From positions 558,001-622,000 of the forward strand of contig JADLSH010000220.1 of the NCBI GenBank assembly GCA_016169945.1: 64,000 nt of DNA, read 5' to 3'. The first letter of the stretch is position 1. Each line of letters starts with the position of its first letter. This document shows, piece after piece, positions 23,190 through 33,865 of this stretch. Both the position numbers and the translations under genes were made by a program. This DNA is from Trachythela sp. YZ-2020 (Eukaryota; Cnidaria; Anthozoa; Malacalcyonacea; Clavulariidae). The notes below the pieces were generated by a model that was given only the letters and a program-made list of their open reading frames with translations, made no database searches and had not been told where the DNA came from.

Positions 23190-24690
23190 TGAATCCAATA
23201 CTTGTTTTAGTATACATCAAAGAGACAAAAACCAGACAACTAATAAAGCCAACACTTGTGGTACAAAAAAACATATAATAAAAAATAAATACTTGTCGAA
23301 GATGGTTTTGTACTGTTTCGTGGCCGTTTTGGTTCAATTTTTCTAACAATAATTTGAATATTTTCCCTATATTTGGCTTTCAAAATTTCGCGGGATTTTA
23401 TACAAGATGCCGTCCGCATTTGCGGCCTGGGCTCGACCGCGTGCAAAAAGTCGTTTTTTTATCGAATTTCGATCCAAAAAAGCTATTATCCCACGCTAAT
23501 GACGTCACCAGCGGAAGTAACGCGTGAACTACCGGATATTAGAAACGAGAATAGTGTTAGAATGTATAATAATGGTTTATATATATTATTTGACTTTGTA
23601 TGTATTTTGTAGTGGCTACAAATTAAAAACTTATAATAATTAAATAGCTTGGCCACCTGCGTATGCTTATTCTCTTTATCATCAAATACACTAATAGCCG
23701 TATAGATAAATTAATAACTTACTAGAAATACATCCATTCTCCGAACACCCCAAAGGTTATTGTAACATGAAGTACTAAATCGATTACTGTAACCATGGTA
23801 ACACGCAAGCGCACACTGTAAAACTGTATATTTCTTTTCTTTTCCGTATAAACTGGTAAAATAGCGATAAGATTTTTACTTTTAACTATAAAATTACCAA
23901 TCGCCCAAATATATAAAGTAGATATGCTTTTTGTACTCTTTTAGCTTTGATTTACTGTAAAATTCAATCTTAATTTAGACGTCTCACAAAACGTTTCGAA
24001 ATTGTCATAAAACTTCAACTGTTTTTTTAACAGTATTTGTATACTATGAAGTTTTTGAGATAAAAAATGTTGTTTCTTATTCTATGACTATATAACGCAT
24101 TTGAATGAATGCTAAAATTTTTAAGATTAGTCAATGTTGTATTGACCATACATGATTAACTACGCATTTTGAAAACACAAACTATAGTGCATGCTAATTG
24201 ACGGCCAAACTGCAAAAGCAAGTATGCAAAATACATACTTACCCGTTTAAAACGCTTCAAAACCCGAAAATCATGTCCTTTCTCCGCCTTTCGACTGATT
24301 TCTTTTCCTATTGACCCTAGTAAGTGAAAGTACTTGTCTGAATTCATATGTCTCGACTCCAGAGAACAATTTTGAAAAAGTTTTCATATAAATGCCAAAT
24401 ATGAAATGCCAAAATGGCAGTTATATATGAAAGACAAAATCGTTTTGTTGGCCAATCATGATGTTGCTAGTTACCAGGTTTCTCTCGGTTTTAACTCGCG
24501 CATGCGCGTAACTTAAAAAAAGTCCAGTCCATTTAATAACAAAACAAATGGCGGACGACTTTGCATTCCTCAATGTTTTCACAAACCAGGGTGTTAATAT
24601 CCGAGCGGAATTAGTAACCTCGCACAGCGCGGGGACTATTCTATCGAGAGAGATAGATGAGATAGATCGTTTAATAAAATGATACATCTT
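23190..24690. other. Intergenic; one short ORF with AAATGGCGGAC start context
   Basis: The ATG at 24548 opens a 39-codon frame (MADDFAFLNVFTNQGV and onward, stop at 24667) in an AAATGGCGGAC context, as at several transposon starts in this window. The 3' end of the minus-strand LINE abuts it. It could be the 5' exon of a lost gene or chance. Nothing else is supported. Confidence 0.25.
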
Positions 24691-24924
24691 GCAGTCATAT
24701 AGACTGAATTACATGATCATGTACAATATTTACAATATTTACAACAAAATTTATAAATTATTATCATTCTAAACTAAGTATAAAATAAGACTTAAAATAC
24801 AGTAATACAAATATTTACACACTATAATCACTACAGTAGCCTATCTATGAATAAACGAGTTCCTCGCTCAGGTTAGGTGTTATAAAATGTCTCGGCTTTC
24901 TTAAATGTCTAGTGTACGAATTAG

Positions 24925-25314
24925 CTATAGGTGGTAAAAGTCTGACAGTTTATGTTGAGGATCGTTGACCATTGATGAAAATAGCTTTCTACATAACATT
25001 TCTCTCCGGCAAGCGAGGGTAGATAGGTTAGCGACTACCAAGGCATTCTTGTAGGATAGCTCAGGGTAGACTATCAACATTGCACGTTTTTGAATTCGTT
25101 CTATCTCGTCTGAAAAATAGTGAGTAAGACCATTGTGGAACACCTGGCACGCATATTCTAGTATCGAACGGATACAGGAACAGTAGAAACCTACGAGATC
25201 TTTAGGATCAATGCCTGAACGCTTCAATTGGCGAAGTAAGTAAAGACGCTTAGCTGCTTTGGTGGTAATGTTATCAACATGATCAAGCCATTTAAAATCA
25301 TCTCTGACCAGCAA
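24925..25314 (-). pseudogene. LINE C-terminal block
   Basis: The frame reads RDDFKWLDHVDNITTKAAKR, then LYLLRQLKRSGID, YCSCIRSILEYACQVFH and DEIERIQKRAM. This is the conserved post-RT region of CR1/L2 LINEs. It is offset by a frameshift from the RT block, whose frame ends in PIIIAGQR at the overlap. Confidence 0.8.
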
Positions 25315-26398
25315 TAATTATTGGATCGAACACCGGTTTTTGTTTCTTAAAACAAATTGTTAGTTCCTTGCATTTCGTTGGATTAAGTTGAAATTTATTT
25401 ATGTCCGACCAATCAACAACATGGTCAACATTTTCCTGCAAGGAACTCGAATGCAAATCAGATGACGGAATAGTGTTCGAAATAGTTAAGTCATCAGCGA
25501 ATTTCCATAATGATGACAATGTATCCGGTAAAGAGAGATCATTGATCATCAGCAGAAAAAGCAACGGACCCAGCCTTCGGACTCCAGCAGGTACTTTCAT
25601 CCAGTCCGAAAAGCACGAATTGTTTAGTTTAACTCTTTGGTATCTGTCTTTCAGAAAATCGGCGATCCAGTTGACGACCGATGGCCTTATTCCCAAGCTA
25701 AATATCTTTGCAATAAGTAACGTACGGTCAATTAAGTCAAATGCTTTTCTAAAATCTAGAAAAACTGCCCTTACTGCACTGTCAAGTTTATCAGTAGAAT
25801 ACAGCCAGTTGTGGAGAATGGAAATAAGTGCTGTTGTGGTTGAAGAGCCTGGAATAAATCCATACTGGTTATCATCAATTACTTTCAAAAGAGCTGGTTT
25901 GAGTTCTTGTTCGATAACTATGCTTTCCGCAACTTTAGACAAGGTTGATGTAAGGGAAATTGGGCGGAGATCTTTGTTGAAGTCTGAGATACTGGATGAT
26001 CTAAGTAGGGGAGGGACATCAGCAAGTTTCCAAACATTTGGAAGCTTGCATTCCTTAAAGGACATGTTTAAAATCTCTGCTACAGGTGCGGCAAGGAGTT
26101 CTGGATATTCTTTAAGAACCCAATTAGGCAACCCATCTGGACCACTGGCTCGAGATGTTTTTATTCTCTTAAGTTTAATCATAACACATAATTCAGTAAC
26201 TGATATTGACTCATCACTTTCCATCTGCACATATATATCGTCAGACAAGGGTGGAAAGTCGTCCATAACACCTACGAAGGCTCGATTTATTTCGTTACTT
26301 AATTCTTTGTCATCGTAAGTATCAATATTCATATTCGGACCCAGCGCACTTCTCAAATCACGTGTCGAGACTTTAACACTACCGCATAATTGTTTCAC
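25298..26398 (-). pseudogene. LINE reverse transcriptase block
   Basis: The motifs in order are RASGPDGLPNWVLKE, LRPISLTSTLSKVAES, QYGFIPGSSTTTALI, VFLDFRKAFDLID (motif A, catalytic Asp), PAGVRRLGPLLFLLMINDL (motif B, damaged from the usual PQGT-x-LGP) and LWKFADDLTI (motif C, FADD). The reading frame is intact for 366 codons, but the motif B changes and flanking frameshifts argue that it is inactive. Confidence 0.85.
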
Positions 26399-26410
26399 TT
26401 TCCTCCACCA

Positions 26411-26878
26411 TTATTGAGGCTTGCTCTTATGCAAATCCTTAATCTTTCTTTCGTAATATATGCTACGGCAACGTTTTCTTTCTCGGTTTACCTTATTACG
26501 TAGCATTCTAAACAGGATCATATTTCCCGAGTTAAAAGCACTTTGTCTTCGTGATATTAAGGATTTAAGTTCAGTCGTTATCCAAGGACGATTATTTAAA
26601 TGCACCGCAATAGATTGTTCTGGCATGATCATGTTTAGACCATAAGTTATAATATCAGTAAAAACGGAGAGTTTGTCATTAGAGGATTGGACCAGAGAAA
26701 GCAAATCTAACCAAGGTACTTGAGACAGGAAACGACCAAGACTCGATACCCTACTAGGTCTTGTGTCTCTCTTTTTAATAACTTTCCTAAAAATCTTCTG
26801 TTTTTCACGGAAATGTGGATTCAGGAAAATGGTCAGGTGGTCAGATAACCCAAAAGGTGGGGCGCTCATTGCCGGCAT
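26411..26878 (-). pseudogene. LINE endonuclease-RT linker block
   Basis: It begins with the endonuclease C-terminus containing FGLSDHLTIFL, which supplies the conserved Ser-Asp-His motif. A basic linker with RNKVNRERKRCRSIYYERKI follows, then a stop just before the RT block. It is separated from the upstream endonuclease block by a frameshift. Confidence 0.75.
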
Positions 26879-26951
26879 ATAAAAATCTAAAAGATTGGTA
26901 AAAATTTGGTCTAAAATATTGTTACCAAGAGTGGGAAATGTTATACTGGGC

Positions 26952-27616
26952 TTAAGCTGGAAAGTTCTTGCGGTAGATTTGAAATTTAGATTCGACTATT
27001 TCAAGCGAAGACCGTAAATATTCACGCATCAATTTATTATCCGCGTCGGGAGGGTGGTACAAAACAGCAGCAATAATACCAGAAAAGCCGCGGGGAAGAC
27101 GCCGTGGTCGCAGGATTGTCCACAAAACTTCGTGATCATCACTATGTAACTCCTCGAGTATTTTAAAAGCGATGTTTTGTTTTATATACATGCAAACTCC
27201 GCCATGTGTTCTATGTTTCCTATCTCTTCTAACAAGATTATAGCCAGATATATTAATGGCGACATCAGGTATAGTTTCTTTCAGCCAGGTTTCTGACTAA
27301 AGAAAGCCAAATCAACACTGTTCGATGAGATATAATGAGCTATTTCGTCCAGCTTTGAAGCCAGTGACATGCAGTTTGATAATAACAGAGACGGTACATT
27401 GTGGGAATTTGCATTTAAAACACTTGTTGATGACACGCTTGAAGAACCCTGGACAGTAACGCTAGTCGTTTGAATATATAATAAGTTCTCAAAATTTGCT
27501 CGACGATAAGGTTTTAAATGCTTTTGATAAAGAGATTGCCGTGTTCTAACAACCTTTATACTGTTAGTGCCTTCCTTGAGACGGCCGCCACGCTTGCCTC
27601 TACTAGGCTGCAGCAA
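26952..27616 (-). pseudogene. LINE N-terminal and endonuclease blocks, frameshifted
   Basis: The first block (27616-27281) ends SLLLSNCMSLASKLDEI and then DLAFFSQ. A one-base shift then breaks the ETWL motif, which is visible in the next frame. The second block includes GGVCMYIKQNIAF and AVLYHPPDADNKLM, both typical of APE-type endonucleases. Confidence 0.75.
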
Positions 27617-28001
27617 ATCCCAAGATTTAATTCTTTTCTAGCCCTGAGCTGTGCAAGCGATGACCACTTCTCCACAATTTCCAAATTTCTAGCAAGGACT
27701 TTGTTGTATATGACAACATAGATGACAGAACATTAGTTGTAAAGTATTCCTCAACAATAATCCGAACTGATATTCAGAAAACAGACAATATAGAGACTAA
27801 ACGGCGGGACCGTATTTTTTAGTGGCAGCCATTACGGCGCGCATATACATCAAGAGAGATATCAGTATGAAAGATATCAGTATGAAAGCTTCATGCCCGC
27901 TTTCTCACATGATGCTATTCATTTTTTTGTCAAGAAAAGCATCCACGAGGATGGATCCTTCGCGCGAAGACGTATGAGCAATGTTACTTAGTCAAATTCT
28001 T

Positions 28002-28349
28002 TCATGCTTTCCTGATTTTCTGTACCCTTGTATTTAGTAAAACTACAAGATTCCGACTTCCAGTCGGCAGTTCTTGCATATATATAATATTATTCAATTT
28101 AATGAAGGTCTTAATTTCCTGTCGGTGTATGGGACTCCCATGCTCGAGAGGCTGGCCTTCATTTAAATTTAGTTTTGCTTGAGTGTTTTGATGAGGAAAA
28201 TATACATTTTCGGCAAATAAATCACCATCCCCAAAATGTTTGTCCAGTTCAGCTCGCCGAAATGAAAAGAAAGAGCACTCAGCTTTTATGGTTGTCGAAT
28301 AGTAGTATTTTCTGTGTCTGTGATTGGAGAATCCAAATTTGAGATGCAA
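28002..28349 (-). CDS. Unrecognised 115-codon open frame
   Basis: It reads HLKFGFSNHRHRKYYYSTTI, then ECSFFSFRRAELDKHFGDGD, then NEGQPLEHGSPIHRQEI. The composition is coding-like and polar, with no membrane segment or Cys pattern. No splice pair or domain is recognised. It lies between two LINE pieces and may be mobile-element derived. Confidence 0.3.
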   Translation of the reverse strand: MHLKFGFSNHRHRKYYYSTTIKAECSFFSFRRAELDKHFGDGDLFAENVYFPHQNTQAKLNLNEGQPLEHGSPIHRQEIKTFIKLNNIIYMQELPTGSRNLVVLLNTRVQKIRKA

Positions 28350-28809
28350 TAATAGTTGATTCTAACATAACAAACTGCCTTCTCAAGATCAGATTGAATG
28401 TAAGCACTGCAAAATGAGACTTTTATAACTGTAGTTATAAGTGTAATCATTATGATAAATTTACAGTTAAAATTTTGAAAAGTCGTTTTTCACATCGCTT
28501 AGATTTTTGACATCGTTTCCAAAATAGTACCCCAAAAATAGCGGATTTAGACCTGCGTGAGAAAAGCTAGTTGAACATTTTGCGTGTCAATGAATCGTTA
28601 AAACCAGGTGCTACAATAAATAATGACTTTTCGCAAACTATACGTTTAGTTCCCTTACTAACTTACGGGTGCCGTATAAAGGTGGATTAGCCCCTAAGCT
28701 GGATTTGCTACAACCCTTGGAGTTGTGAAAATATTCCTGGAGTTGTAAATGGGAATTGCTGGTAATTCCATTCAGATAGATTGAAGTACCTATTTACATC
28801 AATATAATC

Positions 28810-29290
28810 CTAAACGTTTTAAAACATAATATCTAAAAACATGATTAAAAAAACGTATGCAAAAATTATGCGCATAGTTCGTTTCTGGATACGTTCTATT
28901 TCATCAGAGAGGTGTTTGGGCAGACTACTATGAAAGAGCTGACTTGAATATTCTAGAACAGATATAATTACACTACAATAAAAGCATATCAGGTCTTCAG
29001 TAGCCACATCAGCTCGTTTTAACAGTTTTAACAGATACTGTACAGCCGTTTCGCAGCGTTATTGGTAATGGCATCAACATGATCGTTCCATTTCAAGTCG
29101 TCTCTAACTATGACTCCAAGAACTTTGACTGCATAAACTTTCTCAAAGGAATAATAATTAACTTCAACTGCTGGTTTTTTCTTAAAGGAGATAACTAGCT
29201 CCTTGAATTTCTTTGGGTTCAGTTGAAGGAGGTCATTTCGGGACCAGGTGGAGATGTGGTCAATTTCTTCTTGCAAGGATCTTTTTTTAG
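28810..29290 (-). mobile_element. LINE fragment related to the element at 24.7-27.8 kb
   Basis: Two frames read EEIDHISTWSRNDLLQLNPK, then VIVRDDLKWNDHVDAI, and after a frameshift YCSVIISVLEYSSQLFH and DEIERIQKRTM. They match the post-RT region of the larger LINE at the motif level. It is truncated at both ends. Confidence 0.8.
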
Positions 29291-29522
29291 AATTTAAAAC
29301 GATTTCCGAAGTCGAATTTCAACACATTGACAAGTAATTTACAAGGAATGACTGACATTTTTGTTTGTGGAACGCCATACAAGCACTTGAGGGAGTGGAC
29401 GGGGGCCAATAATATAGTATTGTTACCATTATTTTGTTTTCAGAACCCGTCCAGGCCTCAAGGAATGCATTGTTTAGTTTTACTTATTGACAGATAGTTC
29501 AAAGATCATTTTCATCATTGGG

Positions 29523-30608
29523 CATGGCTAGAAATGAAGTACAACATGGCTGATAAGCATGCGCGTTAGGTTTCTACCAAATAAATTCAAAATGGCGGCT
29601 TTCTATAGATTTGATAAGAGAACATTCAAGATACGCATTTTGTATTAGATCCTGTTAAGAATTTCTACGGGCCCACGTCTAAACATTTAGCAAATTAGGC
29701 CACTATCAACTCCCGAAAATCTGCCGACAATCCGAGTAGCGCAGATATGTTCCCGAGAGACTGATGTTTATAATTCTTACCTTGTATATAAACGCCTAAC
29801 AAATTGACATGATTTGCCGAATTGAGGTTTTCCTAGACGTAAATTTGGCCACATATGTTCGACTTTTCGCACGGGCCCACGTCTAGGAAAATTCGAGGTA
29901 GACAATACTTTGTTTTTAGCAACATTTAAAGGCGTTACAGCATCCTTAAACTTGTTCCCGGACGACATGAAATATAGCATTTTCATGCCGCAAATTCGTC
30001 GTAATTTAATCCATCAAGCGCTGAGATATAGTTCTTAATTTAAACTAGCGTAAACAAGCAAAACATTGCTCGTTATTTCGGTTCTTGTTGCCATTTTACA
30101 TTCTTGACTTGTTGCTAGGTTACCAGGGTCTCTACCGCTGTCTTATTTTCAAATTTTGCTCGTAGGTTCACGAAAAATAGCACTATTTGGCGCGGCAAAT
30201 TCAATATGTTGGCTTGCGTTGGCAACAAATAATCGTTCTGGAATTTTAATGATAAATTAAGAGACTGTTGCTGGTATTTGCGTGTGTTTTGTTTGATTAT
30301 AAATAGTATTTTGTATAATAATAGTTTAATATTGCTTTTATAATGTCGGATGTTCCACCGTTGGGGCTTATTTGCAATTGAAATTTTCAAAATTGTCAAC
30401 GTCCTCATCAGAATTATCTTCTGGATATAATTCTCTCAACCTCGCAGTATTTTCCAGGTTTTTTATTGCTCTCACCTATAAAATCAGGCGTACTCAAATT
30501 GTTCAATTCCTTATAGAAACGATCCGCCGTTTTGACTTTTTCCAATGAAATCTGAAATTACGAGCCCGCAAGTCAAGCCGCCGGCTGACTTCGCTTTCTA
30601 GTCATGCA
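29523..30608. mobile_element. TIR repeat 'K', copy 1 (uninterrupted)
   Basis: It starts ATGGCTAGAAATGAAGTACA and ends with the complement of ATGACTAGAAAGCGAAGTCA, so the termini are imperfect inverted repeats. It contains a GGGCCCACGTCTA pair around 29670 and 29875. A second copy lies at 49577-54757. No transposase is visible. The minus-strand frame near the right end (about 30546-30335) is a decayed version of the one at 54681-54412. The junction GTCTCTACCGCTG at 30128 is the empty site for the 4-kb insertion in copy 2. Confidence 0.7.
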
Positions 30609-30959
30609 TGCTTTCACGTGGGCTGCACAAATTGACCAATCATAACGCGCAATATAATAAAAGTTAATTAGCGCATAACTTGCAGGATGCTAACAAAATC
30701 ATATCATTTATACTGAGCGCTTCGCTTACTCAAGTTATTGAAATAATTTCCCACCCACCCACCTCCTTGGCTATTCAGCCTGACGTTTGCTCTAAGTTAA
30801 AGTTACCTTGAATATGTTCAAAATTGAAAATTCATCGATATAATATTGGTAGTTAATATATCAGTGGATATAATAGCTATTATATACAAATGGAAGCAAC
30901 TATCGTCAACTGTCTTCAACACCATGTACTGGATCAAGGACTCGAGAAAGGACATTTTG

Positions 30960-31800
30960 GAAAGAGACATACGCGATAGCTGCATTGACATTTCTATTTT
31001 TGGTCAATATATATAAATGGAAAATCCTGAAATATATTCAAAATAAAGTTACAGAGTTTGAAGTAGATGTGTACAGCGACAACTACAATGGCGAGTTTTT
31101 GTAGTTCAAAATAATACACGTGCACTCAAAGGTGATTTTTTGCTTTGTTGAAGTCAATAGAAGTTTAAAAAAGCGATGGCTGCATTGACATTTATATTTT
31201 TGTTCATTATAGTTATATGGATAAGAAACCCTGAAATATACTTAAAGTTAACTTACAGGGTTTGAAGTAGGTGTGTACAGAAACAACAACAATGGCTAGT
31301 TTTGTTTCGTTAGACCCAGGAGAAGTTTGAAATAGCGATAGCTGCATTCACATTTTTATTTTTGTTCAATATATATAGATGAGAAACCCTGAAATATATT
31401 TAAAATGAAGTTACAGGGTTTGAAGTAGGCCTAAGTGTGTACAGAAACAACAACGAAGGCGGCTATTTTGTAGTTCAAAATATTACGCATGCATTCAAAG
31501 GTGATTTTTTGCTTCATTAAACCCAAGAAAACTTTGAAAAAGCAATGGTTACATCGTCATTTCCATTCTTGTTTAAAATATGTAAATGAGAAGTCTTGAA
31601 ATTTATCTAAAGTGAAGTTACAGCGTTTGAAGTAGGTGCATACACTAAAAACAACAATGGTGACATTTTTGGGATGGCAGCTTTGTTAAACCATCAAAAA
31701 GTTTGAAAAAGCGACAGTTGCGTCGACATTTTTATTCTTTTTTAAAATATGTAAAAATATATAAAGCGAAGTTACGGGGTTTGAAGCGAGGACAACCTAA
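30960..31800 (+). repeat. Tandem array of about 155-205-bp units
   Basis: The landmark ACAGRGTTTGAAGTAGGTG recurs near 31053, 31253, 31413, 31618 and 31775. Units of about 200 and 157 bp alternate, depending on whether a segment containing CAAAGGTGATTTTTTGCTT is present. Each unit also carries GAAACCCTGAAATATAT. It is non-coding. Confidence 0.75.
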
Positions 31801-31809
31801 ATTGCAATC

Positions 31810-33010
31810 CTTTCGTAGTCGCGCGAACAGAGGCGTCAAAAAACCTCGTTTGTACAAGATTGGCATATCACACAAAGTTGTAACTACCCTATATTCGCAT
31901 TAACATTGTATATGAGATGATAAATATATGTTGTAAAAGACAAGTGATAGCCTTCTCGTCAAGTTCCAGGGTTTAAAAGAAACCACTTATGTACGGATGA
32001 TTTTTACGTGCGCCATTTTGATGTACATGCTACGACAAAAGTACAAAACTGGAATTATGATTAATATTAATATTACCTTGGCAATAACTCTGTGCTTAAG
32101 GACATATAAAAAATCAATTTTTTTGTTCTGATTAAAGCTGGTTGCCGTGGCAACTGATGATTGCTACGTGATAAAAGCGCATCACGGATGTCGTCTCAGC
32201 AACATTAGAGCTTTGCCCAGCGTTTCCAGTCCTTGTCTTCTGGATAGTCTATGGTCAGGTTAAGAACTGCCCGTATGGCTCAAGCACTCTGGGTCAGGTC
32301 CATAGGGGTTTCATCCCCCTTGGTCAGGTTAAGAACTGTCCAAGTGTTTCTTGGTTCAGGGTCGTCAGGGTATACTGTAGCTACCCATGGAAAGGCTCTG
32401 CTTTATGGTCAGAGCATTCAGTTCAGTCAATCAGTTCAGCTTAAGGTGTGACGTGAGTAGGGATGATGTTTGTCATAATATGAGTCTTCATACCCCAGAA
32501 CCCCTTCTCCCACAAAATATGTTTTGTTTGAATTGTGTTTTTATAAATATGGTTTTATATCAACAGCTTGGGTCATTAACTCAAACAACATGGTAAGATT
32601 CGGTAACTTCTAGCTTTAAAACATTACTTTTGATTGCATTTATGAAAACTCTGCACGCTTAATTGAAATTTCAAGTAATCGTAATACATCTAATAAGGAT
32701 GTTATTTTGTGAGACAATTTAAATCTAAACGTAAAACGTGCCTTTTATGAGATGTGGTGCTTTGCGTTATACCTACCACTTGGTGAATTGATTCCAGAAG
32801 ATGATGATCACTGGAGTGCGTATTGCACATTGCTCGCATTGTCTTCAAATTCTAATTAAGAACCACCACGAGAATTTAAAAAACTGTACTCTTAATTAAG
32901 CCTCGATCATACCTAAAATGCACTACATGATCCATATGGCAAGAACTATGTTACGGTAAGAATAGAGATATTAACAGTTTACCATAAGGCAACGCCAACG
33001 CTGCTTGTTA
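31810..33010. other. Intergenic; short duplication only
   Basis: GGTCAGGTTAAGAACTG is repeated near 32254 and 32322. No exon or element boundary is supported elsewhere. Confidence 0.4.
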
Positions 33011-33554
33011 CCACACTGTTAATTTTAGGGTGTCAATTTAACACCAAAAAGTGGTGCTAAAAAATTAGGTAAAAAATGACACCTTTTTTGGGTGCTGTTT
33101 TAACACCGCCTTTGATGGTGTTGATTTAACACTAGTTACGGTGCTAAAACAACACCTTTCCTACATGTAGTGTGATATTAGCACTAGTTTTTAGAGTTAA
33201 TTTAACACTTGTTGTGTAGTGCTAAAATAACACTTTGTTTTGGTGTTAAAGTAACACGCCTTTTCAGTGCTAAAGTCACACCAGTTTTTAAGTTTAACTG
33301 TTAACCCTGGTGAAAATAAAACTTAATTTTGTTATTAGTTTACACTCCACTAAAGTGATTTAGTGCACCCAAATGGCCTCATAATATTACACACAAACAA
33401 GAAAATAGTTTCATGATTATTATTAAATTAAATTAAAATGTGTTGGGTTCATTTTCCTTAGCTGTTCATGATTAAGTTTAACAATTGTTAATATTCTTCC
33501 ACTTGAAATATCCTTTCACAAAACTTTTAACTAACCATTATGCATGCATTAAAT

Positions 33555-33865
33555 GAAGTTTAATGTAAATGTTGTATATATACTATTTCCATTGGAGTCC
33601 CAGCTCATTGCAAATTTCTGGACAGAAATTATTTCCTTAGCATCAGCGCGCTTGTCCATCAAAACCGTTTCCAGGAAGGCGTAGATATTCGAGTGGCGAT
33701 AAGCATGGTCACCACCATAGCCACTGGAATGTTTTTTCCTGAGAAGTTTAAACAGATTTGTCCATCAGCAGCGATGTAAAAAGGATCCAAGATTGCCAGG
33801 TCTCCAGAAGCTATAATCCGTGAATAGGTGGATTTCTCTACTTCTTCGTCAATGGAATCATCATC
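33555..33865 (-). pseudogene. Degenerate coding block inside the CACTA-like element
   Basis: After a TTTTCAG acceptor the frame reads DDDSIDEEVEKSTYSRII, then GDLAILDPFYIAADGQI, ending at a stop (33659). An overlapping second frame carries NIYAFLETVLMDKRADAKEI, so one frameshift interrupts a single ancestral protein. I recall similar cnidarian sequences but cannot name the domain. It could be part of the transposon's own protein. Confidence 0.45.

Larger units (their letters stand above)
24690..27790 (-). mobile_element. CR1/L2-like LINE, nearly full length but decayed
   Basis: On the minus strand the order is a basic N-terminal region, an apurinic-like endonuclease (27400-26860), a reverse transcriptase (26400-25300) and a C-terminal region (to 24925). 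Frameshifts separate all blocks. The 3' part after 24925 is non-coding and AT-rich. The element belongs with the non-LTR retrotransposons that nick their target with an APE-type endonuclease and reverse-transcribe their own RNA. A plus-strand open frame of 305 codons (25401-26318) is only its antisense shadow. Confidence 0.85.

Noticed and set aside
25401..26318. 305-codon open frame on the plus strand
   Set aside because: It is the exact antisense of the LINE reverse transcriptase, which has clear RT motifs on the minus strand.
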